A stretch of 64,000 nucleotides of DNA from Pterobdella sp. o SKG-2022 (GCA_964035795.1 OZ038322.1:20934674-20998673), one strand, 5' to 3'. Shown: positions 24,418-36,881, numbered from the stretch's first letter. Numbers and translations are program-made. Notes: generated from the letters alone by a model not told the origin.

Positions 24418-27400
24418 TCAAACCCAGACATCTTCAACGATTCTTTTATTTTTTCTTAACTGTTTTACCATTTCAGATACTTCATCTCCATTCAAATATC
24501 CATACTTCTCAAACACAGTTTTCAATGCTTTGTCCACCTCTACACTCATCCTCACTGCATCCCCGCATATATACACCTGATGTTTTGTAACTAGAAAAAT
24601 AATCCTACTTCCAACAGATACACTTCGAAAAAAATATCTAACGTATCTAAAAAAATTTTAAACCTTTGATAAAAACTTTTTTGCTTGAAGTGAGTTAAAA
24701 CTGAAAAAACAGTATATTAATCTATCAAATCCAAACAAATCCTACATTGGCATGCTCTTCAAGGACAAGACGATAGACCTCTTTTCCATGCATTATCATA
24801 CCATCCTGCACATAACCACTCATCTCTTCCTTTCTCTGGAAGTTGTTGTCAGCACATTTTGGAGGCAGACAATCTTGTATTTCAACCTTTTGAGATTCTT
24901 TTGTGACATTATGTTCCTTATTGTTTTGTGGAAGGTTGCTTGTTGTGCTGAGTCGAGAAAAGCACACCACTAACTTCGTTAAAACTCTATTTTCTAAAAA
25001 TTCTTCCATTAGATCCCTGAATTCAAAATTTGTTTCTGTATAAATAAAATTGTTTATTCATCATTCTGATCGTTTATCGTCTTTGTGGTCCCATCTTCTA
25101 AGGTCAGACGTTTTAAATTGAAATCAAAAAGCTGTATCTAAAATTCAAGGGCAAATACAACTGATAACCGCATGCTCCTCACTTGAAAATAAAGTCATTA
25201 CGATTTCTGCACCCGAAGAACAACCAGGCTGGAGAAACTTGCATTCCTGCTTTCATCATAGACTCTCTACACGTTTATAAATATATTATTTAATTTTTAT
25301 ACATTAGCTCCACATTTTTATCGTTTTTACTATATATAGTATCATTTTTATGGGGTTAGACCCAAAAACACACTGTGGAGTAGATTCCAGTCAATAATAA
25401 TAATAATAAAAATAATAATGATAATAATAATAAAAATAATTAAAATAAAAAAAAATGATAATAATGTCACCATTAAGTTGCTCTAGTCGTTTATTTGCTA
25501 GTCAGAGAAAAATAAATTTTCACGATCGAAACCAAAAATATAAAAAAATCGATTTTGAACTTTTTTAATCTTAGCAATCAACATATTAAAACATAAACAT
25601 AAAAACAGTCAACCAACCTGTATTCCAGGAAGCCGATGAAGGGGGCAACTCCAGTGCCAGGAGCCACCATGATGAAAGGTGTGAAGAGGGAATGGGGAGG
25701 TTGGAAAGAGGTTGGTGGTCTCAAATAGGTGCAAATCTGTTGAGAGGCGGTTAACAACATATCAAAATGATCGTATAATTGTATTTTTCAACTTTTAAGC
25801 TAGTTGAGAAATTACTGAGCGTCTAACAATATCTAATAAATATTCAACCGATGATTCTAATACCACAATCATTTACAGCCGGATCATTTTTATACTGTCT
25901 TTAGTATTAAAAACGAAACTCATTAACTAAAATAATTATATAGAAGCTATTAGTTCTAAAGTTACTCCAAAAAATTACAGATGAAATTAATTCAAATATG
26001 GAAAAAAAATATAAAATCTTTGATAACACCATTGTTTGGAATCAAACCGTTAAGTGAAAATATTACAGAGCTCTTCTTTATAAGTACTTGGAAATGTTGA
26101 ATTTTTAAACTTCCATTATTTAGTTTAAGAAGTATAAGCTTATTTATGCATAATTTAGTTCAAACCTATTCATCTTATTTTTAATTTTATAACTTGAAGC
26201 CCTCATTTTATAATTGAAAAAAAAACTTTTGGAAATTTTATAATATGAAATTAAGAAATTAAAAGAGAAACTAAAGAATATAATGAATAGCGTAAAAATT
26301 ATTTAGAAATAATAATGATGTGAACAGGGAGTACCTTGAGGTCAAGCTCAATTCTCTCTTCATCGCCCATATAAGAACTGAACCACCCAGTACATAAACC
26401 ATCTTTGATAACAGGTTTCATCAACACCTACAATTTGATTTATTAAGCAATTTGCGTTATATATATATAAATCTGGTTATGTCTTGATAAGCTAGCTGGA
26501 GCGTTATTTGACATATATTATATAATACAAGTTTATAAGCCTTTGTAGGGATATTTAATAAATAATCACCTTTGTCTTGTTATGACTTTTATCGCTATTT
26601 ACATCAACACTTGTTCCAATGTTCGTCTTAAAATCTTCACTTTTATTTGTTTCAGAAGTATCAATGGAATCACAGTTTGTGAATTCATATGAATCATATT
26701 GAGATAGTGAGAAGACAATTGATAAGTCGTTGGACTCGTTATGGGGCAAGCTGTCAATGTTAACATTATGTATTTGATGTTTGAATATTGATTGCAATCA
26801 CGCCAACAAAGGTTGTTATGAAATAATGAACAAAAAGTTAAAAAAATAAAAAACTTAAAGAAATGTATTAGAAATTACGTAAGAATAACAACTTGCAAAT
26901 GGAGTAAACCCGAGGAGGAATTTTCGGAAGATGTTCTGAAATATTTTAATTGAAATTTATTGAAATATAAATTCAAAATTACATTATATATAATCTTTAT
27001 TAGTCTCTAAATGAAGCTTACCATATAATAAAGAAAGCGAAGGTCGACATGAAGGGAGGGATTTGAGCAATTCTAGAATATTCCAGCCTTTGTCAAGACA
27101 GAGTAATGAATAAAACTGACTGCCTTGTTTACTACATAGGACTTCTAACAAGCGTTTTTCGATTGGGTCAGTGGTAACTTCCAGCAGACTTCTGATAAAA
27201 GCCTGTTCGATCAAAAAAAAAAATAAAAACATAAAACAATAAAAAAAATGAAACAACTTTTTTAATGGCGGATCGCAGATCGAGCAGCCAAGTGCAGATA
27301 TCTGTGACACTCAAGCCATTGCATGATACCGCTTTCTTCTTGACATACAAAACATTGTTAACAACTTCAAATTTTGTCTTCAAAGCAATTTCATTATCAG

Positions 27401-30045
27401 AGAAACCCAAACGTTTGATTAAGGTATCAATCTCCGATGGATGATTGGGTACAATTATACCCAAGGTATCTCCGGGACCTATGCTTCTGCACTTATGCTG
27501 GTTCTGAAGCAGTGTAATAACAAAAATAAATATTTTTTCAATTTTAGTTTTTAATATTATTTACATATAGATCTAAAGATTAAAAACCATTTTATTTCAT
27601 AAATGTTGAAATGCAGTTTACGTTGATATTCATATCGAGTTTGAACACTTTTTTCACGCCAGGGTGATTATTTGTGAGATTTTTCAAGCTTGTTACTGTC
27701 GATAACAAAAACTCTGATCTAGCATCGCCAGTGAAGTGGTAGACTATTGGATTGAGAGAGATATCAGGTTGTTGAGACGAAGTATTTTCAACGTCAAGAT
27801 TCGTTTGAGCGAGATAATTCTGTTTATTTTCAGTAGTATGGTTAATATAATTGTAAAAATTTGGATACGTTTGAAATTTTGAATCTGTAGAACTATATTG
27901 TTGTTGGTAATTTTTTTGATGTGATTTTGAATGAAGAGAATCTCCATTGTCATTAGATTGGTCGGTATTTTTAGAGCAACTCGAAGAAAATGGTAGAATA
28001 ATTTCGATAAACCTCGGCTGGCAAGGGGGAATCGATAAAGAAACATTAGAAAATAAAGGAACGGAAAAATCAGAAAAATGAAACTGAGGAGGTATTTCCA
28101 ATTGAACAACACTGATTTGAGCATTTGTGGGAAGTATGTTTGAAGAAGATTGTTCGATGTGGTGTGAGAAGGTTTGTTGGTGCGGTGTCGGTTGTGGTGT
28201 TGATATTTCAACACAGTTGAGAGATTCAGTTACAAGAGGAACAGTTGCTGAGGTAGTTTTGGTTTGGCTTGAAAGAACATCATGGTTGGTTTCGTCTACC
28301 AGAGCTTTGTTTTGTCCATCTGATGAAAGTTTAATAAGTGATTTGAAGTCATCAGTGTTTGAAACTTTCAGCTGAATTTCTTTAGAAAGTGCAGAATCTC
28401 CGTTAATATTTTCAATGTCTTGTTTTACTGAATTAACTTCAATTTTATCCTCCAACACTAAATTTTCAATTTCTTCACGAGTTTGTTTAACAGTGTCACC
28501 TTCAAAATTTAAGTTTTCAATTATAGAAATACTTTTTCCATCCTTAATATTAGAATCACCCTCAATAAGATTTATTATCTCATTATTTTTTTCGATAGAA
28601 TTCACATTTTTTATTTTTCCAAAATTTTCTTTGACAAGTTTATCAACCACATCTTCAATCCATTCTTCAGCTGCCAATTCTGTTCTGTTTGAGAAAATTA
28701 TTCGAAAATTGAATATTTTTATTGATGACTAGAGTTTTTATTTTTTGGAACATTGTACAAATAAAATGCCGTACATATTAGAAGTCAAAAACAATTCTAA
28801 CTGTAATATGAATACAAGAAAAATGTTAGAAAATAATAAATATAAATTGAGAAAAGTAATATTTGAGAAAGTTCATAACAATAGAAAATCTATTCTTTTT
28901 ATTTAATTGCTTTTTTGTCTCAAAAATTCCTCAAGCAAAGTCCAGAAAAAAATGCTCACAAATGTAAAAACTTTGTTAAATGAAGCCCAGACCACTGATA
29001 TGAATATATGACTGAAATAATGAATAAATTAAAAACGATCTAATCCCCATAAAAACCTACCCAATAGCATCATCTGCCCACTTGGGTTCCAACCAATGAG
29101 TGGCTCCCATTTCTAGAAGACGTCTATTTAGATTTTTGCCAAAATTACAAAAGTTTGTATAGTTTGTGTCTCCGAGGCCTAAAAAATATTAAAAAAAGTA
29201 TTTTATCATATTTGATAATCATTTTTACCTTTAGTAAATGAAACTAAAGTTGATAAAAATTTCAATCTCTTATTTACTGATATGAATACTAACCCAAAAC
29301 TGTGAATTTGAGAGTGGTGAGTTGAGTTTTGTTTTTCTTCAGAGCCCTCCAAAATCTGGTGGCTGTGTCGGATGGGTCTCCATCCCCTGTTGTCGAGGCC
29401 ACCCATAACATCAGATGCTCTTTTGACAGATCAAACTAAAAAAATTGTTTGTCTATACAGTTGAAAAAATTTTGATAATCATTTTCAAAAAAGTAACATT
29501 TGTAATAATTATAAACACATACTTGAGCTTATAAAATTTCATATGCTTTAACAAAAATTCAAAAAAACTTCAATATTTCACAATTTTTATAGGTTATTAA
29601 TATTAGTTGTAATTAAATAATAGTAATTTTGATTTAATAACTATGAAACTATGTTGAAAGCATTAACTGAAGAAAAAATTAAAATAACCTCTTTGTTTTT
29701 GAAGAGTTCACTAAAACACACTGGTTTTACATCGATTCCATTGTTAAGAGCAAGGGCAGCTAAATCCCCAGCAATGGACTTAGACTGACCTGTTTGCGTG
29801 GCATAAGCTAAAATCACTCTGCTGTTTACATCATTTTGATCTATTTTTTCTATAGATTCCACTGTAGAATTTTTGCTTTCTGTCAACTTTTTGTTTGTTT
29901 CTTTTGTAGTTACCTTATTTTTTTCAGTACCTTCATCATGTTTTTCCTCATTTGTTGTAGTTTTGTTGTTTACATTATCTGATATGTTGATTTCATCTTT
30001 AAAATTTTTTAGATTGTTTGAATCTTTTTCATTGTATGAGACCAT
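24418..30045 (-). CDS. MTRR: Methionine synthase reductase (long form)
   Basis: Thirteen exons: 30,045-29,689; 29,435-29,294; 29,178-29,061; 28,684-27,622; 27,503-27,258; 27,202-27,022; 26,935-26,893; 26,750-26,570; 26,427-26,335; 25,736-25,618; 25,266-25,183; 25,016-24,746; 24,576-24,418. They total 3,057 nt, 1,018 aa. It is a diflavin reductase that transfers electrons from NADPH through FAD and FMN to reactivate cob(II)alamin methionine synthase in the cytosol. FMN/flavodoxin domain: YATQTGQSKSIAG (about residues 81-93), STTGDGDPSDTA, and LGDTNYTNFCNFGK, which match MTRR better than other diflavin enzymes. FAD/NADPH half: PRVYSIC (about 710-716), GLCTGW (787-792), VAPGTGVAPFIGFLEYR, WLFFGCR, YICGDA, and a C-terminal EDVWV with the flavin-stacking Trp. 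Human MTRR is about 700 aa. The excess is a roughly 75-residue charged N-terminal extension, a very long hinge (most of the 354-codon exon 4) and two acidic/polar inserts. An in-frame stop precedes the ATG. Confidence 0.95.
25393..25466. repeat. (AAT)n microsatellite
   Basis: AAT/ATA repeats interrupted by AAAAT lie in MTRR intron 10. They follow GGGGTTAGACCCAAAAACAC and GGAGTAGATTCCAGTC, so this may be the simple tail of another retroelement 3' end. Confidence 0.8.
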
Positions 30046-30888
30046 GTTGAGTTTTTCTTTAAAAATAATTTATTTTGATATATATAAGTTTCATTTGCTT
30101 GAAACAAAATATGTTTACACAATAAATGAAATAACAAGTATTTGGTAGTTTAAAAATAAATTAACCAAAAAAGTCAAGATAGTTTACTTTATTGTAATAG
30201 AATTTGAAAAACTTACGAATAAAGTTGACCTAAACTCAAACAAAAATGTCTTATAAAAACTTATCTATTAACAGCTAATATTTAAAAAAACAATTCAAAT
30301 ATAAATAACACGTAAACAAACAAAAACGAAAGTATCTGTTTCGAGAACTTGGTCCTTTAAACGTTTGCCTTATATAAGAAAAAACCATAGAAAAAATAAC
30401 ATTCTTTTTTACAAAAAAGATTGAATCAAAAAATAATTTGAAAATGAAAACTTGAAGTGTTTGTGAAGTTTTGTTCACAATATTTTACCTTTATTTTGGA
30501 ATTTTTTGTTGAAATATTTTACAAAATATGTAATCATAGAAGTTTTCTAGAACATACAGTTTTTATATAAAATACTTCATTTAAAATTGTTTTGAAAAAA
30601 TTGATATTCAATAAAATAAAAATTGAATAATTACCTAAATCAACTACTCATGTATATTAAAACAACTCTTTATTAGACTATTATGTTTGGGGATGAAAAA
30701 TTTTAAACATAAATAAGTTTTGAAACAACTAAAATTGAAAAGGCAAAATTTAATTCTATCATTATTTTAAGAACAGTTTTTTGTCATCTAAAGGAAATAA
30801 TTGTTAATATGAGTCAATGAAAACTCAAAGTTAGTTTAAAAAAATTAGTGTCAGTTTCAAAAATAACTATTAAAATTATTGATATTCA

Positions 30889-30968
30889 TTCATCAGCAAT
30901 CTTTATATAGTATAGACAACAAACACACTTTTAGCTTTAAGCTATTGTACTTCATCAGCAATCTTTAT
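30889..30968 (+). repeat. Pair of 18-bp direct repeats
   Basis: TTCATCAGCAATCTTTAT occurs exactly at 30,889-30,906 and again at 30,951-30,968. The short palindrome TAGCTTTAAGCTA lies between them. It is about 0.9 kb upstream of the MTRR start codon; a regulatory role is only possible. Confidence 0.7.
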
Positions 30969-32876
30969 CTTGAAACATCAAATATCTTGAGCCTACGTCC
31001 CAGAACATCTTGAATTGCTCTTGTAAGTAGCATGCGAATATATTTTATGTCGATTGATATATGGTTTAGACAAAACAAAAAATGAACAACAAAAAGGTCA
31101 ATAATATTATTCATAAATGAATTTCACTTTAAGCTTTTCTTCATGTATGTCGCCAAATTGCGGTTCGGTAGAGCAATAAGTATATTTCAATAGGTGATAC
31201 TCATTGTGTAACAAAAAATTGAAAAAAAGCTACTTCTTTTTGTTTAGAAAAAGATTCTGAAAAAAAGAAATTTGTAAATTTTGAATCTATGCTATCAAAA
31301 ATCGATGTATTAAATTACTTATCTGTTATTTCTTTATAAATTATGCTCATAAAATACTACAATTTTATAAATCTAAGTATTTTTAGAAATACTCATGAAT
31401 TTAAATTCTTTTGTTGAATGAGTTTATCCAACAAATGCGACGAATTAAAAATTTGTAATTAATTTTGTTTTTGGCGTAACATACAGTTTTTTCCTCGTTA
31501 GTAGTGATAAAAGAGATACAACAAGCGATAAAATCAAATAGCGAAGTATAAAAACCAACCTGTGAAGAAAAATTAATGTGATAAATGTAACTTTTTTTCT
31601 TTCAAAAACTGTCACCAATAACGGGTCGATTTTCTATTCAAAAAAGATTTATATTCAATAAAATTTTTAGTGTAGTATAATACTTTTGTATACTCCTCGC
31701 AAAAGATGTTCGACTTGTTTGCGAGAATAGTTTTTGTGTTAAATATACGGATTATGCTAGGAGCTCAATCGATTCATTAAAATTGAAAATTTTTTAATTA
31801 TGAATTTTGTGAAATCACTTCAAACTTTAGAGAAACTTTTTTAAAAACTCGTTAAAAAACACTTTAAATAAAAAATTGAGCAATAATTTTCGGTACGTTT
31901 AGTCTTATCATATAAGAGTCACCTTCACAAAATATCTTTAAATTTTGGCTATTGTTTTCAGAAGAGCTTTGTTTTGGTAGGTCTGTCATAGTTTGAAACG
32001 CTGTTGAAAAAGAAATCTTCTCTAGCCATGCTAATTAGGCGAAAAAAGGCAATACTACAGTGCTGAGAAATATAAACAAGAGAATCCAAAAGTAAGTTTC
32101 TAATAAGCCTAAGCGATGTTCAAATGCTATTCAGCAAAAAAAAAACAAAAATTTATAATGAAATCTAAAAAGTCACTGAAAAATCAAAAGTTTCAGGTTT
32201 TTCGTTAGCCGTTTACCGCTACATATTGCGTGCTTGAAAATTTTACTCCTTGAACAAAAAGTCTCATAATTTTTAATAGAATAAAAATATTTAGCGCTCA
32301 GTAATGTTTGATTTTCTACTTTGGATAGAAAAAAAATCAAAAATTTTTCAAATAAGTTTTATCGTTGATTGCTTTAACATGTTTGGTTTTTTAAAGTCGT
32401 CAAAAATGATTATAACTAATTTGAAAAAGATGAAAATTGATTGAAATTTGAAAGTTCTATTCTAATTATAGCACAAAAAAATAATTTTAAAATAAAAAAA
32501 CTCCAAAAATATATATTTTTAGCTTAATTATATATATTTTGCTCTTTAATCTTGAGAATTTTGTGTTGTAGTATACATCTTGAATTATAAGACTATAAAA
32601 AACAGAATAAAAATAAAAAAAAAATCAATGGTTAATGAAAAACTATTATGAAATTCTAATTTGAAACCGAGTAAGTCGACCATTTGATCGCCCCTATCTG
32701 GGTTTCGGTTGCGCAATTGAGTGGTTTTACAGATCGGTACTCCATGTTGAAAAAATAAGAAGATATAATTAAAAAGTTAAAAACAAAAAAAAACTAATTA
32801 TAAAAAAGAGAATAAAACCTTAGCTCCATTCAAAGCAAAAGAAACAAAAATAATTATAGGTTGTGTTTGCTAATTC

Positions 32877-32930
32877 ATATTCAGTTAGGTGCTAGCCTAA
32901 ACAATGCAAACACTAGTGCCTAATGAATGT
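32877..32930 (+). ncRNA. Candidate pre-miRNA-like hairpin
   Basis: Bases 32,877-32,895 pair with 32,913-32,930, giving 18 pairs with one bulged G at 32,884 and three G-T wobbles. A 17-nt loop lies between. The arms contain TTCAGTTAGGTGCTAG and CTAGTGCCTAATGAA. The stem is slightly shorter than a typical animal pre-miRNA. There is no evidence of expression in the sequence itself. Confidence 0.3.
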
Positions 32931-34029
32931 ACACAAGAAATTTTTAAAATCTGACTATTAATTATCTTCATTAAAGATGTTCCCATATGGAACGTTCAAA
33001 ATAAATAATTAGAATTTTTTTATAAAAACGCCAGGATTTTATGTCTGAATTTCCTTGAACCAAAAACTTTTCATCGAGTCATTGACTCGAAGTTTGAAAA
33101 GCAACTTTTCCGGAAGTGTCACTTGATAATGTAATTTATTTTTCTTGAAAAAAAGTTTTATGTTTTTGTATTCCAATAAAATATTTTTGTTTGTCTTTTG
33201 AAACTCTCTCAGGTTATTCCATTTCATAATTTGTCCAAATAGAGTGATATTTTTTCACTAATGTCCTTTGTCGTTGTGGCTAACTTTTCACTAACAATTT
33301 GCAAATAGCTAAGTATTTAAATAATGTATTTAGATATTTGAATTACCTTCCACAATGACTGAAATCTCCTGGTTTTTATTATAGCTTTGTTTTTTAAGGT
33401 AGTACCTTGGTGCGTTTTTTAAGTCATAATCCATTAAGCATTTGAGGATTTATCTAACATTTATGAAATGAGTTTGTAGCATTTAAAACTTTGAACACCT
33501 ATATTTTAAAAATAGCAAACATAATTTTAAATTTTCTAAAACATTCAAAAAGCTTAAATAGCTTCTAATTAGCAAGATGTTTGTACTTTATATTGCATTG
33601 TCTTTTTGAAAGCTCGCCTTAATGACAACCTTTGAAAAAAAGCATGAAAAATTTTTTTTTCCTATGAGATGCAATCTTTTCAAAAGCTATAATAAACTTT
33701 TATTTCATTGACATTTACTCGTTAGTGTTTGCAAAATACAAAATATATTCTTTACTATGTTTTTAAAAAAATTTAATCCTATTATATATTTAGAAATATA
33801 TCTCTGAAAATTTTTTCAAAGAAAAACTTCAAAACTCATTGAAAAGTTCAAAAATTAAATTTTTTTATTTGATATAAATTTAGTTTAATTCAATATAAAA
33901 TTAGTTCTTTTATTTATAGCTTTATTTGAAAAATTTTTTGAATCAATTATTGCAGAATCCAAATGAAACAGAACGAATTGCCTGAAACATGAAATTATTG
34001 AAATGTGTTAACTAATTCAGAATTTATAT

Positions 34030-34147
34030 TATATAAAGAGACTGATACGTATCAGTCAACAAGAGCAGAATAGTGGTCAACGAAGTGAAACACCTAGTCT
34101 TAGTTTACAGATTCACTGAATAGGGAGAGATTGATGATTAAACAAAG
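34030..34147 (+). promoter_or_regulatory. Core-promoter-like site with candidate first exon
   Basis: TATATAAAG (34,030-34,038) is followed by the perfect 18-bp palindrome GACTGATACGTATCAGTC (34,040-34,057), which carries an initiator-like TCAGTC. A less AT-rich stretch then ends in CAAAG/GTATGT, a strong 5' splice site, at 34,147/34,148. Spacing from the TATA box to the putative start (about 34,054-34,060) is as expected. It is 3.9 kb upstream of the tachykinin-like receptor start codon on the same strand, so a non-coding first exon of that gene is one reading; a non-coding RNA is another. Confidence 0.4.
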
Positions 34148-35050
34148 GTATGTTTCCAGAACAAGCATTTAAAAAAATGATTTCGAAGCATAAATTAGTG
34201 AACTTTTTATTTCATATATTAATAAATTAATTAAAACAAAAAAAATAGATGAAAAAATAATTTTATATATTAAAAAATTAATTAAAGTAATTAAAAAAAT
34301 TGAATTGAAAAGTGGAAAAAATGACTAAGCTGTTTCTGAACCATTGATATTCGAGCGCTTCTCAAAATTTAAACTCCGCTTTTAACTTACTGATGAATTT
34401 TTGAAAAAACAGTGAAAAGTTTAGATATAAGTTATTTATTTCAAAGAATCGTTGATATTTTATTGATAAAACTTGCAGTCTAAATAAACTACTTCATTTT
34501 TGAAACTTCCTTTTACAAAAAGACATACATCATAAATATTTTAGTTTTGAAATGAATGCATAGGTTAAAATATACTTGGAAGATTTTCCCATAATCGAAG
34601 AGTTTCTATGCTGCAGTGAAAAGTTTTTCAAGCTGTCTAGATACTTTTAGTATAACCATTTTAAAATATTTTAAAAAAGTTGAAGCGTTAATTATAAATG
34701 AATTTGAATAAAAACAACTAAAAATTAATATATTTTCCAAAATTTATACTGAAAAGTTCAAGGTAAATTTGAAAAATATCTGTAACACAACGGTAGGATT
34801 TTTGATAGAAAATTAAAAACAGAAAATTCAAATCCGCAAGATGTTAAAAGTTACATTTGTTTTTAGTGTAAAAGTTAACTCATAATATAGATAGTGCTCG
34901 TGAAATTGTTTTTAGGAAGTTATTAAAAAAATATTAATAAGTGAAAAAAAGATATAATTTAAAAAAAAATATTTTACGAATAATAATAATATAATAAAAG
35001 TATAAATAAATAATGTCGGAATACGTTAAGAGGGAGACCAAAAAAGTGTT

Positions 35051-35992
35051 GTGCGGCCGAAAATAACTCAAATGTCCGAATTAATAATATTGAATAAAAA
35101 ACTCAAAGAAGAAACAATTAAATATCAAAATCAAATTGAAAAATTTATTCAAGAAAAAGAAGAATATATAAATGAAAAAAACCTTCTAAAAAAACTAGAA
35201 TGTTTGGAGAAAGAATTAAACGTAGTGAAGAAAAGCAACAATGAGTTTGAAATGAAACTAATCAATGTTAATAAAATTATAAACAATTGTAATAATGATA
35301 ACCTAATTGATGGTAATGAAGATAGTGAAAATAACTTCAGTAATAATAATGAAAATAATAATAATACTGATATTGATATTAACTACAATGATAATAATAT
35401 TGATGAAAATATAATTCACATGAAGAATATTAATACTAATTATAATATTAATACTAATGATGGTAATAACAACATTATTGATAATAATAAGAATACTTTT
35501 CACTCTATCCATTATAAAAAGACCCATTATGCTCGCTACCATCCATTTCCCATCCATTATCCTTCATCCTACAACCTCAATCATCTATTTCCAAAATTCA
35601 ATCCAGTCCCACGATTTTTTTCTGAACCTTATATTCCTTATGTTCCTTTTACTGTTCCACGAAATTTCCACAATCCCAATATTTTCAACCTCAATAGAGA
35701 AAATACCCACAATATAAGAAAAATGAGTAATAATAATATTTAGTATTATAATGAAAGTTATAACAATGATATGAAACTTAATATTACGTGCAAGCATTTC
35801 AAAAGAGGTTTTTGCAAATATGGAAAAAATTGCAAATTTGTACATAATAACATGTATGGCGGTAAGAACATTAAAAAAACGGGCGAAGATAATACAAATA
35901 TTGAAATTAGCAAAAGTGATGTCTTGAATAAACTGAAAAAAAATTTCGATTTTTTAGGTTTACGACTAGAAAAGTTAATGAGACATTTATAA
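35051..35992 (+). pseudogene. ORF1-like: coiled coil, Asn-rich, CCCH zinc finger; one stop
   Basis: A single frame is broken only by TAG at 35,741-35,743. The likely start is ATG at 35,072 (MSELIILNKKLKEETIKY), giving a coiled coil over about 60 residues. An Asn/Asp-rich stretch, a His/Pro/Tyr-rich segment and then CKHFKRGFCKYGKNCKFVH follow; the last is a CCCH finger with spacing C-x7-C-x5-C-x3-H, which suggests RNA binding. ORF1 proteins of LINEs coat the element RNA, and a CCCH finger in place of CCHC knuckles would fit that role. An alternative is a captured host gene fragment. The stop indicates decay or readthrough. Confidence 0.6.
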
Positions 35993-36108
35993 ATAAAAAT
36001 CTAAAAAATAATAATAATATTAACAATAGTAAGAAGAAAAAGAAAGAAAAGAGGGAAAAATATTGGAATAACATTTTTGAAAAAATTAATAATAATAATA
36101 ACAATAAC

Positions 36109-36205
<97 letters not shown>

Positions 36206-36563
36206 TAAATAATAGTAATAATGATGATGGTAATGACAACATTAACTATTACAATGATGATGATGATGATGACGAGAATGATAATAACAATAATAACTTA
36301 AATAATTACTCAATTGATTTAGAAATATTTAATATAAATAACATAAATATATTACACACCTTAATATTTAGTTTTAAACATATAAATAATTTTCTTTCTA
36401 ACTCTTTTTCTAATTTCTTTTACACTAAAACCTATAACTACAATATAAGAAATAATAACAATTTGATTATAGAAAAATATAGAACTAATAAAAAGAAATT
36501 ATCTTTAAGAGTAAAAGGTGCTAAATGCTGGAATCAATTACCAGATAATCCTAAATCCATATA
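35938..36563 (+). pseudogene. ORF2-like frame: poly-Asn plus LINE RT C-terminal tail
   Basis: About 208 codons lie open in the -1 frame relative to ORF1, overlapping its end by 55 nt and lacking an ATG. A long Asn run is encoded by the AAT repeats (36,087-36,204) and is followed by an Asp-rich patch. Then comes LEIFNINNINILHTLIFSFK and the RVKGAKCWNQLPDN tail typical of CR1/Jockey LINE ORF2. After TAA at 36,561, SLKLFKTLVKKYIL continues the usual motif, so that stop is a mutation. Confidence 0.6.
36087..36204 (+). repeat. (AAT)n microsatellite, in-frame poly-Asn
   Basis: Nearly uninterrupted AAT with two AAC variants. In the retroelement ORF2-like frame it encodes about 39 consecutive Asn; the opposite strand gives a spurious poly-Leu ORF. 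Confidence 0.95.
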
Positions 36564-36881
36564 ATCATTAAAATTATTCAAAACCCTTGTGAAAAAATAT
36601 ATTCTGAACAGCTCCAAGTTATAAATCTAGTCTGTTATTACCTTATTTTTTATTTCATTCGATTTGAATTCTTTGTTTTGTTTTTTTTTATGCAATTTCA
36701 TTTACGGTATATCATTAACCCTTGAAAGGCATGTTTTATCAATTTGATTTGTTTCCATTTAAGCCATTTTCTTTTATTCTTATAATTTGTTTTAATTAGT
36801 TTTGCTATTCATTTCACTTCAACTTTTTGAGTTTCATGTAGTTGTTTATATCAATAAAAGAATTGTGTTAAAAAAAAAAAA

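Larger units (their letters stand above)
30046..34029. other. Non-coding region upstream of MTRR
   Basis: No exon is recognisable. The part next to 30,046 must contain the MTRR promoter. It contains an 18-bp direct repeat (30,889-30,906 and 30,951-30,968), a hairpin at 32,877-32,930, and a small GC-richer block at 32,665-32,735 that I could not identify as an RNA gene. Confidence 0.5.
35013..36881 (+). mobile_element. Internally deleted non-LTR retroelement with CCCH-finger ORF1, copy 1
   Basis: The element carries an ORF1-like frame (35,051-35,992, one internal TAG), a poly-Asn region and a C-terminal reverse transcriptase tail (to 36,563). A 3' untranslated region follows with AATAAA at 36,853 and a poly(A) run from about 36,870. 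The tail reads NYNIRNNNNLIIEKYRTN, then LRVKGAKCWNQLPDNPKS, the usual end of CR1/Jockey-type LINE ORF2. The endonuclease and catalytic reverse transcriptase are absent, so this is a non-autonomous deletion derivative. A second copy of its 3' half is at 56.2 kb. The 5' boundary is uncertain. Confidence 0.75.

Noticed and set aside
27744..28214. 156-codon ORF on the minus strand in another frame
   Set aside because: Shadow of MTRR exon 4; the MTRR frame is continuous with conserved domains on both sides.
32665..32735. GC-richer block that looked like a possible tRNA
   Set aside because: No acceptor or T-arm pairing could be made on either strand.
35907..36242. Minus-strand poly-Leu ORF of 111 codons
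   Set aside because: It is the reverse reading of the AAT microsatellite inside the retroelement.
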